From Gammaproteobacteria bacterium (GTDB lineage: Bacteria; Pseudomonadota; Gammaproteobacteria; Steroidobacterales; Foliamicaceae), in assembly GCA_011523505.1 (NCBI GenBank), contig WTGP01000019.1:351980-415979 (forward strand): a stretch of DNA of 64,000 bases, written 5' to 3'. Positions 43,129 through 52,777 of the stretch are shown here, one piece after another (position 1 is the stretch's first letter; every line of letters starts with the position of its first letter). The position numbers and the translations under genes are program-made. The notes under the pieces were generated by a model. The model was not told the origin of the DNA, did not search any database, and saw nothing but the letters and a program-made list of their open reading frames with translations.

Positions 43129-45870
43129 ATGAAACCTGAGAATAATGCTCTGGAAAGAGCAGTGCGTTCGGTACTTTTCACCGGCGCAATTACGGCCTTC
43201 GCCGTCTCGCCCATGGCCATGGCCCAGGAAGAGGGCGACGAAGACGAGGACCAACTGGAACTCGGACGCCAGGTGGTCACCGGTTCACGCATCAAGCGCA
43301 TGGACCTTGAGGAGGCCCGGCCCGTCGTGGTCATCACCCGCGAGGAGATCGAACTGAGCGGTCAGGAATCGGTGGCGGATGTGCTCCGCAACAGCCCGAT
43401 CAACACATTCGGCTCATCGCGGGAGGTGTCCGGCACGTCGTGGATGGGACAAGCGACCATCGACCTGCACGGCATCGGCTCCACGCGCAGCCTCATCCTG
43501 CTGGACGGACGGCGAGCGCCGCGCTCGCCGGTCACGGCCAACCAGGCCAACGACCTCAACATCATTCCGCTTTCCGCGGTGGATCGCATCGAGATCCTGA
43601 CCGACAGCGCTTCGGCGATCTACGGCTCGGATGCGATCGGCGGCGTGATAAACGTCATTCTGCGCAAGGACTATGACGGTCTGGAAGTGGGCACGTCGCT
43701 GCAGCGCCCGACGCGCGAGGGGGCGGATTCGGACGCTGGCGTGATCACGATCGGCGGCAGCACCAACCGCGGCCGCTTCCTGTTCACGGCGGATTTCCGC
43801 AACAAGACGCACATCGCTGCCGCGGACCGCTTCTATACGAAAGGCGATGACGGCTATGGCGCGGGACCCATTACTCACCCGAATCCGCCTTTCGAGGCGA
43901 CCTGGTATGACTTTACGCAAACTAACAACGTAAGCGTTTGGGGCAACACGGTTTGGGGTCATTGGGTGGCGGCGCCAAATTGCGAGCAGGTAGTGGACCC
44001 GTCCTCAGGCGAACGCCTTCTCCTTGGCCCCTACCTTGATGGGGATGGCAGTGAGTACTGCGGCTTCGATTACACCGCGTTTTCCTGGGAAACGGCGGAC
44101 CTCAAGCGCACCAGTGCATTCCTGCACACGGACTACGAACTGAACCCGGACCATGCCGTGCGCCTGCAGTCCATGTACAGCACCACGGACAACCACGGCC
44201 GCTATGCGCCGGCGGTGGGGGTCTTCCGCATGACGCCGGGAGCAGCTGAGGGGCTGAAGCAAGGATTTAATTTTGACGTTCCGTATCCGGAATTGCTGCC
44301 TTACTGGCTGGGACATCGCTTCGTGGGTTTGGGCAATCGAGACTTCAGGTCCACCAACACTCTGTTCGAGAATGCGGTTCTGGCATACGGAACGGTGGGC
44401 ATGTTCGACTACGAATTCGAAGTGCGCCACACCCGCTACGATGGCAGGGTCGACAGTTGCTGCTTTGCGAAGTCGTTTACGACATCTCAATATGTGGCCC
44501 AGGGGCTATATAACCCCTTTGATCCGTTGAGTCCCCTCAACGCTGGTGCATACGACGCCCTTACGGCCAACGCCAACCGCGATATCCGGGCGGACTTCCG
44601 CACCTACAGCGGCAACGTGAGCTTCGACTTCCTCAACGCCCCGGGGGGTCCGATCGGCTGGGCCGTCGGGTTCGACTACCTCGACGAGCAATTCCAGGAC
44701 ATCTACGATCCCCTGAGCGCCGGCGGTGATTTGATCGGCAGCGCCGGCAACAGCGGCGAGGGCGAACGGCTCGTGAAAGCGGGCTTTGCGGAAGCCTATA
44801 TTCCGGTGTGGAGCAACCTGGAAGTCAGCGCGGCGGCGCGCTACGACACCTACGACGATGCTGCCGGAAACGAGACCAGCTTCTATCTCTCGGCACGCTA
44901 TCAGCCCACGGACTGGCTGCTCTTCCGTGCTTCCTGGGGCGAAGGCTTCCGGGCGGGCAACATGAACAACCTGTATGGCGCCCGATCGGTCAGCTACGAG
45001 GGTGGCACTGATTTGGTGCAGTGTCAGCGCAGCGGCGTATCGGCGGAAAACTGCGCCGAACGGCAGTACGCCACGTTTACCGGCGGCAATCCCCTGCTTG
45101 CGCCTGAGCTTTCGGACAGCTACAACCTCGGCGTCGTCGTGGACTGGGAGCCTTTTTCCGTCAGAGTGGATTACTGGAATCTCAATATCGAAGACGGCAT
45201 CGCTACAGCCTCGCTGCAGGGCCTGATCGAATCGGAACTGCTCGGGCAATGCGAAAACACGGGCCGAACCGAAAACACGATCGAAACCGGGTCCGCAGCG
45301 GTCATTATTGAATGTTCCCCGGGGAACGTGCTCAAGCGGCATCCTGATAATGGCACGTTGCTTGAGGCCGAAGCCGGTTGGGGCAACACCTTCAAGCAGG
45401 AAATCGGCGGCATGGACGTGCAACTGCGCTACGATCTGGAAACGGCGACGGCGGGCGATTTCACGTTCGGCATTTTCGGAGCGCGGATGCTGCGGTACCG
45501 CAACATTTCACGCACGGCCACGCAATGGAACAACAGCCTGGGCGAGGGCGTGGGCGACAGTGCACGGCCCAAGTACCGGGCGACGGGCCTGGTGCGCTGG
45601 AACTACACCGACCACACGGTCTCGGTGTATGCGCGCCACACTGCCGGCTACATACGCCCTGACGCCGGGTTTTCGGCGCCTTCGCACACGGAGTACGACC
45701 TGATCTATCGGTGGACCACGCCGTGGGACGGCCGCGTCACGGTGGGCGTGCTGAACGTCACCGACGAGGATCCGGAGCTCGACAGCTTTGCCTCTCCGAG
45801 GCCCGCGGTATATAGCCTGTACAGCCTGGACGGGCGCGTGCCGTACGTTAGCTACCGCCACTTCTTCTGA
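43129..45870 (+). CDS. TonB-dependent receptor
   Basis: 913 residues, complete. Signal peptide (to about AMAQ at 30), TonB-box/plug region GRQVVTGSRIKRMDLEEARPVV, plug core (DLHGIGSTRSLILLDGRRAP, SAIYGSDAIGGVINVILRKDYDG) and a large barrel ending VPYVSYRHFF with terminal Phe. GAGGGG lies 6 bases before the ATG. Paralogous to the interrupted receptor but not identical. It is followed by an S9 peptidase gene, the same pairing as on the other side, so peptides are plausible substrates. Confidence 0.92.
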   Translation: MKPENNALERAVRSVLFTGAITAFAVSPMAMAQEEGDEDEDQLELGRQVVTGSRIKRMDLEEARPVVVITREEIELSGQESVADVLRNSPINTFGSSREVSGTSWMGQATIDLHGIGSTRSLILLDGRRAPRSPVTANQANDLNIIPLSAVDRIEILTDSASAIYGSDAIGGVINVILRKDYDGLEVGTSLQRPTREGADSDAGVITIGGSTNRGRFLFTADFRNKTHIAAADRFYTKGDDGYGAGPITHPNPPFEATWYDFTQTNNVSVWGNTVWGHWVAAPNCEQVVDPSSGERLLLGPYLDGDGSEYCGFDYTAFSWETADLKRTSAFLHTDYELNPDHAVRLQSMYSTTDNHGRYAPAVGVFRMTPGAAEGLKQGFNFDVPYPELLPYWLGHRFVGLGNRDFRSTNTLFENAVLAYGTVGMFDYEFEVRHTRYDGRVDSCCFAKSFTTSQYVAQGLYNPFDPLSPLNAGAYDALTANANRDIRADFRTYSGNVSFDFLNAPGGPIGWAVGFDYLDEQFQDIYDPLSAGGDLIGSAGNSGEGERLVKAGFAEAYIPVWSNLEVSAAARYDTYDDAAGNETSFYLSARYQPTDWLLFRASWGEGFRAGNMNNLYGARSVSYEGGTDLVQCQRSGVSAENCAERQYATFTGGNPLLAPELSDSYNLGVVVDWEPFSVRVDYWNLNIEDGIATASLQGLIESELLGQCENTGRTENTIETGSAAVIIECSPGNVLKRHPDNGTLLEAEAGWGNTFKQEIGGMDVQLRYDLETATAGDFTFGIFGARMLRYRNISRTATQWNNSLGEGVGDSARPKYRATGLVRWNYTDHTVSVYARHTAGYIRPDAGFSAPSHTEYDLIYRWTTPWDGRVTVGVLNVTDEDPELDSFASPRPAVYSLYSLDGRVPYVSYRHFF

Positions 45871-45878
45871 TCGAAATA

Positions 45879-45915
45879 CGGATCGGTTACCGCTTCCAAA
45901 CCGGTAACCGATCCG
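45879..45915 (+). other. Perfect 14-bp hairpin after the TonB receptor gene
   Basis: Arms CGGATCGGTTACCG and CGGTAACCGATCCG with a 9-base loop, starting 8 bases after the stop codon. No T-run follows, so it may be an mRNA 3' stability element or a protein-binding palindrome placed ahead of the true terminator. Confidence 0.6.
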
Positions 45916-45928
45916 TTACAATTCAACG

Positions 45929-45966
45929 GGCCGCCGGCACCCCCCGCGCCGGCGGCCTTTCTTTTT
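45929..45966 (+). terminator. Rho-independent terminator of the TonB receptor gene
   Basis: Perfect 10-bp GC stem (GGCCGCCGGC / GCCGGCGGCC) followed by TTTCTTTTT. It separates the receptor transcript from the S9 peptidase gene 137 bp further on, so the latter needs its own promoter or readthrough. Confidence 0.88.
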
Positions 45967-46102
45967 CCGCCGAAGAGACTCTTCAGGCAGGCCCGGCGCA
46001 AGGAGCGGCGCTCAGCGAGCGGGCAAAGGCGTTAGAATCACGAAAACAAACGAAAGGCGCCGGAACGTGCGCCGACGACAAGACTACACACGGGAGCGGA
46101 TC

Positions 46103-48112
46103 ATGAAAGCAACAATCAGAAGCAGCCTGTTCCTTGCAATTTCCCTGCTCGCTATCGGGGCCCAGGCGCAACAGGCAAAACAGTATTCGGTCAGCGATTT
46201 CTTCAAGAATTCGGACTTCGCCGCGCTGCGGCTTTCGCCGAACGGCGAGTGGATGGCGGCAATCGGACCCTACGACGGTCGCCGCAACCTGTTTACCATG
46301 CGTCTGTCGGACCGGAAGGCTGCGCGGCTGACGAGCCTTACGAGCAAGGGCAGAGAGCAAGACAACAGGGACATCGCCTTTTTCTTCTGGGCCAATAACG
46401 AACGCCTGATTTTCGGCCTGGATGCGGACGGCAACGAGTCGTTTTCGCTGTACGCCGTCAACCGCGACGGCACCGAGCAGCGGGAACTGTTCAGGGGCAA
46501 CAGGGGCATCGTGCTGTTTCCGACCTACACCCGGCTGCTCGACCGTCTTCGTGACGATCCGGACCATATCCTGGTAACCAACAACGAACGCATGAAGTTT
46601 TATCCCGACGTATACCGCCTGAACATCCACAATGCGAGAATGACCCGGGTAGAGACCAATCCGGGTCATATCCTGGGCTGGATGACGGACTGGGACGGGA
46701 ACGTCCGGTTTGCGGTAGGGCACCCGGACGGCCGGGGGCGGGCGCTGGAGGATGGCGAATTGCTGCGCCAGTTGTCCTACTACCGGCCTGCGCCGGACGC
46801 CGAATGGCAGGAGGCGTACGCCACGCATGAATTCGACGGCCCCGTTTTCCGGCCGGTGGCGTTTGCCGCCGACAACAAGTCGATCTACGTGGCCACGAAC
46901 GAGGGTCGCGACACCACGGCCCTGTACACCTTCGATCCCGAATCCGGTCAACTGGGCGAGTTGATCGTGGCCGATGACCGCGCCGATATCGGGGCGGGCC
47001 TGGCGATCTCGCGGAAGGACCGTCGCCCGCTGTGGGTTTCCTGGCAGTACGAGTTGCCGGAAAAGGTCATGCTGGACGAGGAATTCGCCGCGCTGCAGGC
47101 CACGATCGACGGTGCCTTTCCAGACCATGTGAACCAAATCGCCAGCATGAGCGAGGACGAGGGCCGCATGCTGATCTACTCGGGAAACGATCGCGATCCC
47201 GGAACCTACTACCTGTACGACAAGGCGGCCGGAACGATTGAGTACTTCGCCGAGCCACGCAGCTGGATCGACCCGCAAGACATGAGCGCCATGACGCCCA
47301 TACGCTATGAGGCGAGAGACGGCGAGAAGATTCACGGCTACCTCACGGTGCCGGCGGGGTCCGACGGCGAGAACCTGCCATTGATCATCAATCCCCACGG
47401 CGGCCCGTACGGAGTCCGGGATCGCTGGGGCTACAACACGGAAACCCAGTTCCTCGCCAACCGCGGCTATGCCGTCATGCAGATCAATTACCGGGGGTCC
47501 GGGGGCTACGGCCAGCGCTTCCTGGACATCGCCTGGCAGAAGTGGGGCCTGGAGATGCAGGACGACATCACCGACGGCGTGCTGTGGGCGATCGAACAGG
47601 GCATCGCCGACCCGGACCGAATCTGCATCTACGGCGCCAGCTACGGCGGTTACGCCACGATGGCCGGCATCACCAAGACGCCGGATCTGTACCGCTGCGC
47701 GGTCAACTACGTGGGTGTGGTGGACATCCTTGCGCTGCTTGACTACCACCACGACTTCCGCGAGCTCGACTACCTTCAGGCCTGGGGCAAGCGCGCCATC
47801 GGCGACCGCAGGGCCGACCGCGAACGTCTGCTGGCGACATCGCCCATCAATCACCTGGACAAGGTCAAGGTGCCGCTGTACGTGATCCACGGCAAGCGCG
47901 ATCCAAGGGTTCCGCATGACACTCAGTACATCCCCCTGATACGCAAGCTGAGGGGCACGGAAATCGACTACAAGACCATGGTCAAGAACAGGGAAGGTCA
48001 CGGTTTTCAGAAGGAAGGCAACCGGGTCGGGCTTTACTCGGAGCTGGAGCAGTTCTTCGCCGAACATATCGGCGGGCGGACTTCGTCCCTGGCCAGCGCC
48101 GGGGCCCGATAA
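46103..48112 (+). CDS. Exported S9 family peptidase (prolyl oligopeptidase-like)
   Basis: 669 residues. Signal peptide MKATIRSSLFLAISLLAIGAQAQ; propeller-like region to ~390; alpha/beta hydrolase domain with nucleophile Ser513 in GASYGGYATMAG, Asp in HGKRDPRVPHD and His in EGHGFQKEGNR. GGGAG lies 6 bases before the ATG. Periplasmic oligopeptidase or aminopeptidase role is likely, processing peptides admitted by the receptor encoded upstream. It is related to, but clearly diverged from, the minus-strand peptidase at 15284-17269. Confidence 0.92.
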   Translation: MKATIRSSLFLAISLLAIGAQAQQAKQYSVSDFFKNSDFAALRLSPNGEWMAAIGPYDGRRNLFTMRLSDRKAARLTSLTSKGREQDNRDIAFFFWANNERLIFGLDADGNESFSLYAVNRDGTEQRELFRGNRGIVLFPTYTRLLDRLRDDPDHILVTNNERMKFYPDVYRLNIHNARMTRVETNPGHILGWMTDWDGNVRFAVGHPDGRGRALEDGELLRQLSYYRPAPDAEWQEAYATHEFDGPVFRPVAFAADNKSIYVATNEGRDTTALYTFDPESGQLGELIVADDRADIGAGLAISRKDRRPLWVSWQYELPEKVMLDEEFAALQATIDGAFPDHVNQIASMSEDEGRMLIYSGNDRDPGTYYLYDKAAGTIEYFAEPRSWIDPQDMSAMTPIRYEARDGEKIHGYLTVPAGSDGENLPLIINPHGGPYGVRDRWGYNTETQFLANRGYAVMQINYRGSGGYGQRFLDIAWQKWGLEMQDDITDGVLWAIEQGIADPDRICIYGASYGGYATMAGITKTPDLYRCAVNYVGVVDILALLDYHHDFRELDYLQAWGKRAIGDRRADRERLLATSPINHLDKVKVPLYVIHGKRDPRVPHDTQYIPLIRKLRGTEIDYKTMVKNREGHGFQKEGNRVGLYSELEQFFAEHIGGRTSSLASAGAR

Positions 48113-48176
48113 GCCCAACTCCGGGCGGCGTTGAAGCCAGCCCGTAAAATGCGTGCTTTTTGGGAAAGCCGGGCGA

Positions 48177-49205
48177 GTGGACGCGGAGAAATTACGGCGG
48201 CTGCGCGAGAGGTACGCACAGCCGGACGGAGACCTGAAGGCGGACGTCCCGTTTCGGGAGACGCTCAAACAGATCGCCGATAGCGATCTGCACCGGAAGA
48301 AGCCGTACGCCGACCCCCCGACCCTTCTGGACTTTCCCTACCGCGAGGACTGGAAAGGCCTGGACACCGCTCTGGTCGGCGTGCCCATGGACCTGGGTGT
48401 GACCAACCGCCCGGGCGCGCGATTCGGCCCCCGCGCACTGCGGGCAATCGAGCGGGTCGGCCCGTACCACCACACCCACGACGTCATCCCCTCAAAGGTG
48501 CTGCGGTGCGCCGATATCGGCGACGTGCCGTTCCGCTCGCGCTTCAGTCTCGAAAACAGCATCGAAGACATAGAGGCCTTCTACGGGAAGATCGCGGCTG
48601 CCGGCCTCAAGCCGATCTCCGCCGGCGGCGATCACTCGATCACCTACCCCATCATGAAGGCGCTGGGCGCCGAAGCGCCGCTGGGCATGGTGCACATCGA
48701 TGCCCACTGCGACACCGCCGGCCCCTACGACGATGAAAAGTTTCACCACGGCGGCCCTTTCCGCCTGGCGGTGCTGGACGGGGTGCTGGATCCCGACCGC
48801 TGCGTTCAGATCGGCATTCGCGGCAGCGCCGAACTGGCCTGGGCCTTCAGCTACGATTCGGGAATGACCGTCGTCCACATGGACGATTTTCACGACATGG
48901 GACTGCCGGCTGTGATATCGCTCTGCCGCGAGAAGGTCGCGGGCGGACCCGTGTACGTGAGCGTCGACGTGGATGGAATCGATCCTGCCTATACGCCCGG
49001 AACGGGCACTCCCGAGGTCGGGGGATTGACGCCCCTGGAAGCGCAACGCCTGCTGCGCGGTCTTGCAGGTCTGCCGATCGTGGGCGGCGATCTGGTGGAG
49101 GTGGCGCCGCAGTATGATCCTTCGGCGAACACCGCCCACGTGGGCGCCACCATGATGTTCGAACTACTCGGTCTTCTGGCCGACCTCAAGGCGAAAGGCG
49201 GCTGA
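48177..49205 (+). CDS. Agmatinase/ureohydrolase family protein
   Basis: 342 residues. Binuclear Mn hydrolase of the arginase/agmatinase family: GGDHSITYP near 150, HIDAHCDT near 176 and SVDVDGIDPAYTPGTGTPE near 262 supply the metal ligands. The GGDHSI and long N-terminus look more like agmatinase or guanidino-acid hydrolases than arginase; substrate is not settled. GTG at 48177 is chosen; another GTG at 48153 would add 8 residues. The stop overlaps the start of the TPP-enzyme gene by one base, so the two are coupled. Confidence 0.85.
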   Translation: MDAEKLRRLRERYAQPDGDLKADVPFRETLKQIADSDLHRKKPYADPPTLLDFPYREDWKGLDTALVGVPMDLGVTNRPGARFGPRALRAIERVGPYHHTHDVIPSKVLRCADIGDVPFRSRFSLENSIEDIEAFYGKIAAAGLKPISAGGDHSITYPIMKALGAEAPLGMVHIDAHCDTAGPYDDEKFHHGGPFRLAVLDGVLDPDRCVQIGIRGSAELAWAFSYDSGMTVVHMDDFHDMGLPAVISLCREKVAGGPVYVSVDVDGIDPAYTPGTGTPEVGGLTPLEAQRLLRGLAGLPIVGGDLVEVAPQYDPSANTAHVGATMMFELLGLLADLKAKGG

Positions 49206-51133
49206 TGGCCGGTTCCCGCTCCACGCAGGGAAACTACAAGAGTCTGCTCGACGGCACGATCTCGCGGCGGCAGTTCGGCAAGGCGCTGGCGGCAATCGGC
49301 TTTTCCGGCGCGGCGGCGGAGTCGCTGACGCGGATGATTTCCGAGGCCGACGCCCAGACCCTACCGCAGGAAAGAGGTGGGAGCGTCGAGGGAACGGGCG
49401 CCGAGATTCTCGTGGAAGCCCTGTTGGCTGCGGGCGTGGAGTACCTGTTCGCCACCACTGCGACAGGCATGACCGCGATTTTCGACGCGCTGGCGTCGCG
49501 ACCGCAACTGAAGTTCCTGCTGACGCTGCAGGAAGGCCAGGCAACGGCGATGGCGCACGGCTACGAACTGGCCAGCGGCAGGACCGCGGTCCTGCTGGTG
49601 CCCGGCGTCGCGGTTCCGTCGGCGATGAACAACCTCTACAACGCCTGGAAGGACCGCTCCGCGATCGTGGCCATTTCCGACTCGTCGCAGACCACCTTCG
49701 GGGGCCGCAACCAGTTCCAGCAGATGGACGACTGGCTGGAGCCGCTGCAGCAATTCACCAAGTGGCGCTGGCAGATCAATCGGCCGGAGCGGATCAGCGA
49801 GTTCACCCGGCGCGCGATCAAGATGGCTGGAACTCCGCCGGGCGGCCCCGTGCACCTGCGCATCCCGATCAATGTCCTGGGCGAGCCCAAGCTGAAGCAG
49901 ACCGTCTATCCCCAGCAGTTGTTCCGGGTTGACGTCAATCTGCCGCCGAAACCCGACCTGCTCGAATCGGCGGCGCGGGCCCTGCTGGAGTCGAGCGCGC
50001 CCTTCATAAACGTCGGACACGAAGTGACGCGCAGCGGCGCGGTGGACGACGTGGTGCGGCTTGCCGAGACGCTCGGCGCCCGGGTCAGCCAGGGCTATTC
50101 CGTCTATGGCGACTTTCCCTTCAAACACCCGTTGTGGGCCGGGTTCTATGGACTGGGCGCCCCGAAACACCTGGGCCGGAGCGATGTCTTTCTCAACCTC
50201 GGCACGGAAATGCCCGGCCCCGGGATCCTCGCCCCTTCGCCGCCGAGGAAGGCGACCGTCATTCACGCGCGCATGGAGTACGAAGACATCGGCAACTTCC
50301 AGCCGACCGATATCGCCCTGGCCGGAGGCATCCGGGAAATCACCACCGCGCTGATCGACGCCATCGAGGGGATGGCTACCCGCGAACGGCTGGCAAAGCT
50401 TCGCGAGCCCCGGATGGACGCCGCCCGCGAGGAATTCGCGAAGCGCCTTGAGGACCAGCGCAGTGAGGCCCAGGAAAACTGGAACGCTGCGCCCATCAGT
50501 TGGGCGCGCATGGCCTGGGAGCTCGACCGGCACCTGGCCGAGGACGCGATCGTCGTCTCCGAACTCGACAACCGGCTGCCGTACCACTGGATGGACTTCG
50601 CGCCCGGCAGGAAACGGCTGATCGGTCAGACCACCGGTTTCGCGCTGGGCTGGGGCGTGGGCGCCGCGCTGGGCGTCAAGGTGGCGCAGCCGGACCGGCA
50701 GGTCGTCTGCCTGGTTGGTGACGGGGCCTTTCTTTTCGGTCAGACGGAAGCGCTCTGGGCGGCCGCGCGCCACGACATTCCGATCACCATCGTGGTGTTC
50801 AACAACGAGTCCTACGACGGCGAGCGGGAACGCATCTACTGGTTTTCGCCGTTGGCCCGCAATCGCGAAACCCGCGACCAATGGAAGGACATCAGTTGTT
50901 ATCTCGGCGATCCGCTGGTCGATTTCGCCGCCGTTTCCAGGGCCTTTGGAGTAGAAGCGGAGACCGTGCTGGAGCCGGCCGGTATGGAAGCCGCCCTGGA
51001 ACGGGCGCAGCTCGTCAACAGGGACGGCGGCGCCTACCTGATCGACGCCCGAATCATGCAGCAGGGCCATGGCGCCAATTCCACCTGGCACCCGGACATT
51101 TCCATCGCCCGCAACCGCAAACGCCTGATCTGA
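49205..51133 (+). CDS. TPP-dependent enzyme (acetolactate synthase-like) with Tat-like signal
   Basis: 642 residues. Residues 20-26 read SRRQFGK, close to the twin-arginine consensus, followed by a mildly hydrophobic stretch and ADAQ, suggesting Tat export. The body has the three-domain fold of benzoylformate decarboxylase/acetolactate synthase-type enzymes: Glu-containing LTLQEGQATAMAHGYELASG near 105 and the TPP motif GDGAF ... VFNNESYD near 505-540. Reaction unknown. The overlap with the ureohydrolase gene suggests a two-step pathway on a guanidino or related compound, which is inference only. Confidence 0.82.
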   Translation: MAGSRSTQGNYKSLLDGTISRRQFGKALAAIGFSGAAAESLTRMISEADAQTLPQERGGSVEGTGAEILVEALLAAGVEYLFATTATGMTAIFDALASRPQLKFLLTLQEGQATAMAHGYELASGRTAVLLVPGVAVPSAMNNLYNAWKDRSAIVAISDSSQTTFGGRNQFQQMDDWLEPLQQFTKWRWQINRPERISEFTRRAIKMAGTPPGGPVHLRIPINVLGEPKLKQTVYPQQLFRVDVNLPPKPDLLESAARALLESSAPFINVGHEVTRSGAVDDVVRLAETLGARVSQGYSVYGDFPFKHPLWAGFYGLGAPKHLGRSDVFLNLGTEMPGPGILAPSPPRKATVIHARMEYEDIGNFQPTDIALAGGIREITTALIDAIEGMATRERLAKLREPRMDAAREEFAKRLEDQRSEAQENWNAAPISWARMAWELDRHLAEDAIVVSELDNRLPYHWMDFAPGRKRLIGQTTGFALGWGVGAALGVKVAQPDRQVVCLVGDGAFLFGQTEALWAAARHDIPITIVVFNNESYDGERERIYWFSPLARNRETRDQWKDISCYLGDPLVDFAAVSRAFGVEAETVLEPAGMEAALERAQLVNRDGGAYLIDARIMQQGHGANSTWHPDISIARNRKRLI

Positions 51134-51146
51134 CTTCTCTCCGGGC

Positions 51147-52004
51147 CTAGCGGAGCCGCGATAGCAGGCTCTGTAGTTCGTCCAGGTTCTTGTAGCGCAC
51201 TTCCAGGCGGCCGCCGCGCTTGCCGTGGCGGATGCGCACGGGGGCGCCCCACCGCTCGCTCAGGTCGCGCTCCAGGCCGACGACATTGGGGTCGCGCGGC
51301 GCCGGCGTCTTCTCGGGCCGGCCCTCCGCCTGCGCCAGGCGTTCCGCGTCGCGAACGGTCAGTCCTTTCTCGGCGATCAGGCGCGCCAGCGCAGCCTGCC
51401 GGGCCGGGTTCGTTACGGCCAGCAAGGCGCGTCCGTGACCCATTTCCAGCTTGCGCTCCGCCAGCAGCTCTTTAGCCGTATCTCCGAGTTCGAGCAGCCG
51501 AAGGTGGTTGCTGACCGCCGCGCGCGACATGCCGATCGACCTGCCCACCTCCTTGTGGGTGCCGCCCGAAATTTCCAGGATTGCGCGCAAGGCGCGGGCC
51601 AGTTCCATGGCGTTCAGGTCCTCACGCTGAACGTTCTCTACCAGGGCCGCGAGTGCAGCCTCGGTGTCGGACAGGGGCCGCACGATGGCGGGCACGCTTT
51701 CCAGGCCGGCATGCTGGGCCGCGCGCCAGCGGCGCTCGCCGGCCACAATCTCGTAGCGAGCCCCGGAATCGCCTTCCCCATCGACAGGACGCACCAGCAC
51801 GGGTTGGACCACCCCCTGGGCCCGAATGGATTCGGCCAGCTCGGCAATGCGTTCGGGCGCCATGGCCTGGCGCGGCTGGAAACGCCCCGGCCGCAGCAGG
51901 TCCAGCGGCAGTTCGCGAAGTTCACGCCCCGCCGCCGGTGGCTCCCGCCGAGGTCCGAGCAAAGCTTCAAGCCCGCGCCCCAGTCCCCGGTTGGGGGCGG
52001 CCAT
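51147..52004 (-). CDS. parB: Chromosome-partitioning protein ParB
   Basis: 285 residues. CTP-binding ParB/Srx box GERRWRAAQHAG, ENVQREDLNAMELARAL, helix-turn-helix KEVGRSIGMSRAAVSNHLRLL and the C-terminal dimerisation tail. Binds parS sites and loads the segregation complex; with ParA next to rsmG it marks an origin-proximal region. The ATG shares a base with the parA stop (TAATG). No full parS site was found in the window. Confidence 0.94.
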   Translation of the reverse strand: MAAPNRGLGRGLEALLGPRREPPAAGRELRELPLDLLRPGRFQPRQAMAPERIAELAESIRAQGVVQPVLVRPVDGEGDSGARYEIVAGERRWRAAQHAGLESVPAIVRPLSDTEAALAALVENVQREDLNAMELARALRAILEISGGTHKEVGRSIGMSRAAVSNHLRLLELGDTAKELLAERKLEMGHGRALLAVTNPARQAALARLIAEKGLTVRDAERLAQAEGRPEKTPAPRDPNVVGLERDLSERWGAPVRIRHGKRGGRLEVRYKNLDELQSLLSRLR

Positions 52005-52777
52005 TATTCGGCAAGCCCGCGGCGAATCATTTCGCCGGCCAGGGCAGCGTACGCCAGCGCGCCGCTGGAGAGCCGGTCATGCTGCAGGACGGACAAACCG
52101 AAGCCGGGCGCCTCGGCCAGGCGCACGTTGCGCGGAATGATCGTGCGGAACAGTTCGTTCGGAAAATGCTTCTGCAATTGCTCGGAAACGTCCCGGGCCA
52201 ACCGCGTTCGGCCATCGTACATGGTGCGGATTATGCCGCTAATCTCCAGACCCGGATTGGAGCGCGCACACAGCCCCTCGATCACGCCCACCAGCGACGA
52301 CAGACCCTCGAGCGCAAAGTACTCGCACTGGATGGGCACCAGCACGCCTTCGGCGGCCACCAGGGCGTTCAGCGTGAGGATGTTCAGGCTCGGCGGACAA
52401 TCGAGCAGGATCGTCTGATAGTTCGACGCCACTTCCAGCAAGGCCCCGCGCATCTGGAGTTCCCGGCCTTGCTCCACTTCCAGCAACTCGACTTCGGCGG
52501 CGGTCAGCCCCGCGGTTGCCGGCACCAGGTCGAACCCGGCCGATTCGATCCTGATCACGCTCTCCGACGCCCGCGCCCGGCCCATCAGGAGTCCGTAAAC
52601 GGATTCTCCGATGTCGTCGCGGCCCACGCCGCAACCGGTGGTCGCGTTGGCTTGCGGGTCGAGATCGACCAGCAACACCTTGCGGTCCATTTGCGCAAGG
52701 CAGGCGGCCAGGTTGATGGCCGTCGTGGTCTTGCCCACCCCGCCCTTGCGGTTGGCGATTGCGAAAGTGCGTTTCAC
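52004..52777 (-). CDS. parA: Chromosome-partitioning ATPase ParA
   Basis: 257 residues from a GTG at 52777, which overlaps the rsmG stop (GTGA). Deviant Walker A KGGVGKTT at 11-18, LLVDLDPQANAT and LLDCPPSLNILTLNAL are typical of the MinD/ParA family. The ATPase cycles on the nucleoid and pulls ParB-parS complexes. A longer in-frame reading back to 52879 runs into rsmG and lacks homology-like sequence. Confidence 0.94.
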   Translation of the reverse strand: MKRTFAIANRKGGVGKTTTAINLAACLAQMDRKVLLVDLDPQANATTGCGVGRDDIGESVYGLLMGRARASESVIRIESAGFDLVPATAGLTAAEVELLEVEQGRELQMRGALLEVASNYQTILLDCPPSLNILTLNALVAAEGVLVPIQCEYFALEGLSSLVGVIEGLCARSNPGLEISGIIRTMYDGRTRLARDVSEQLQKHFPNELFRTIIPRNVRLAEAPGFGLSVLQHDRLSSGALAYAALAGEMIRRGLAE

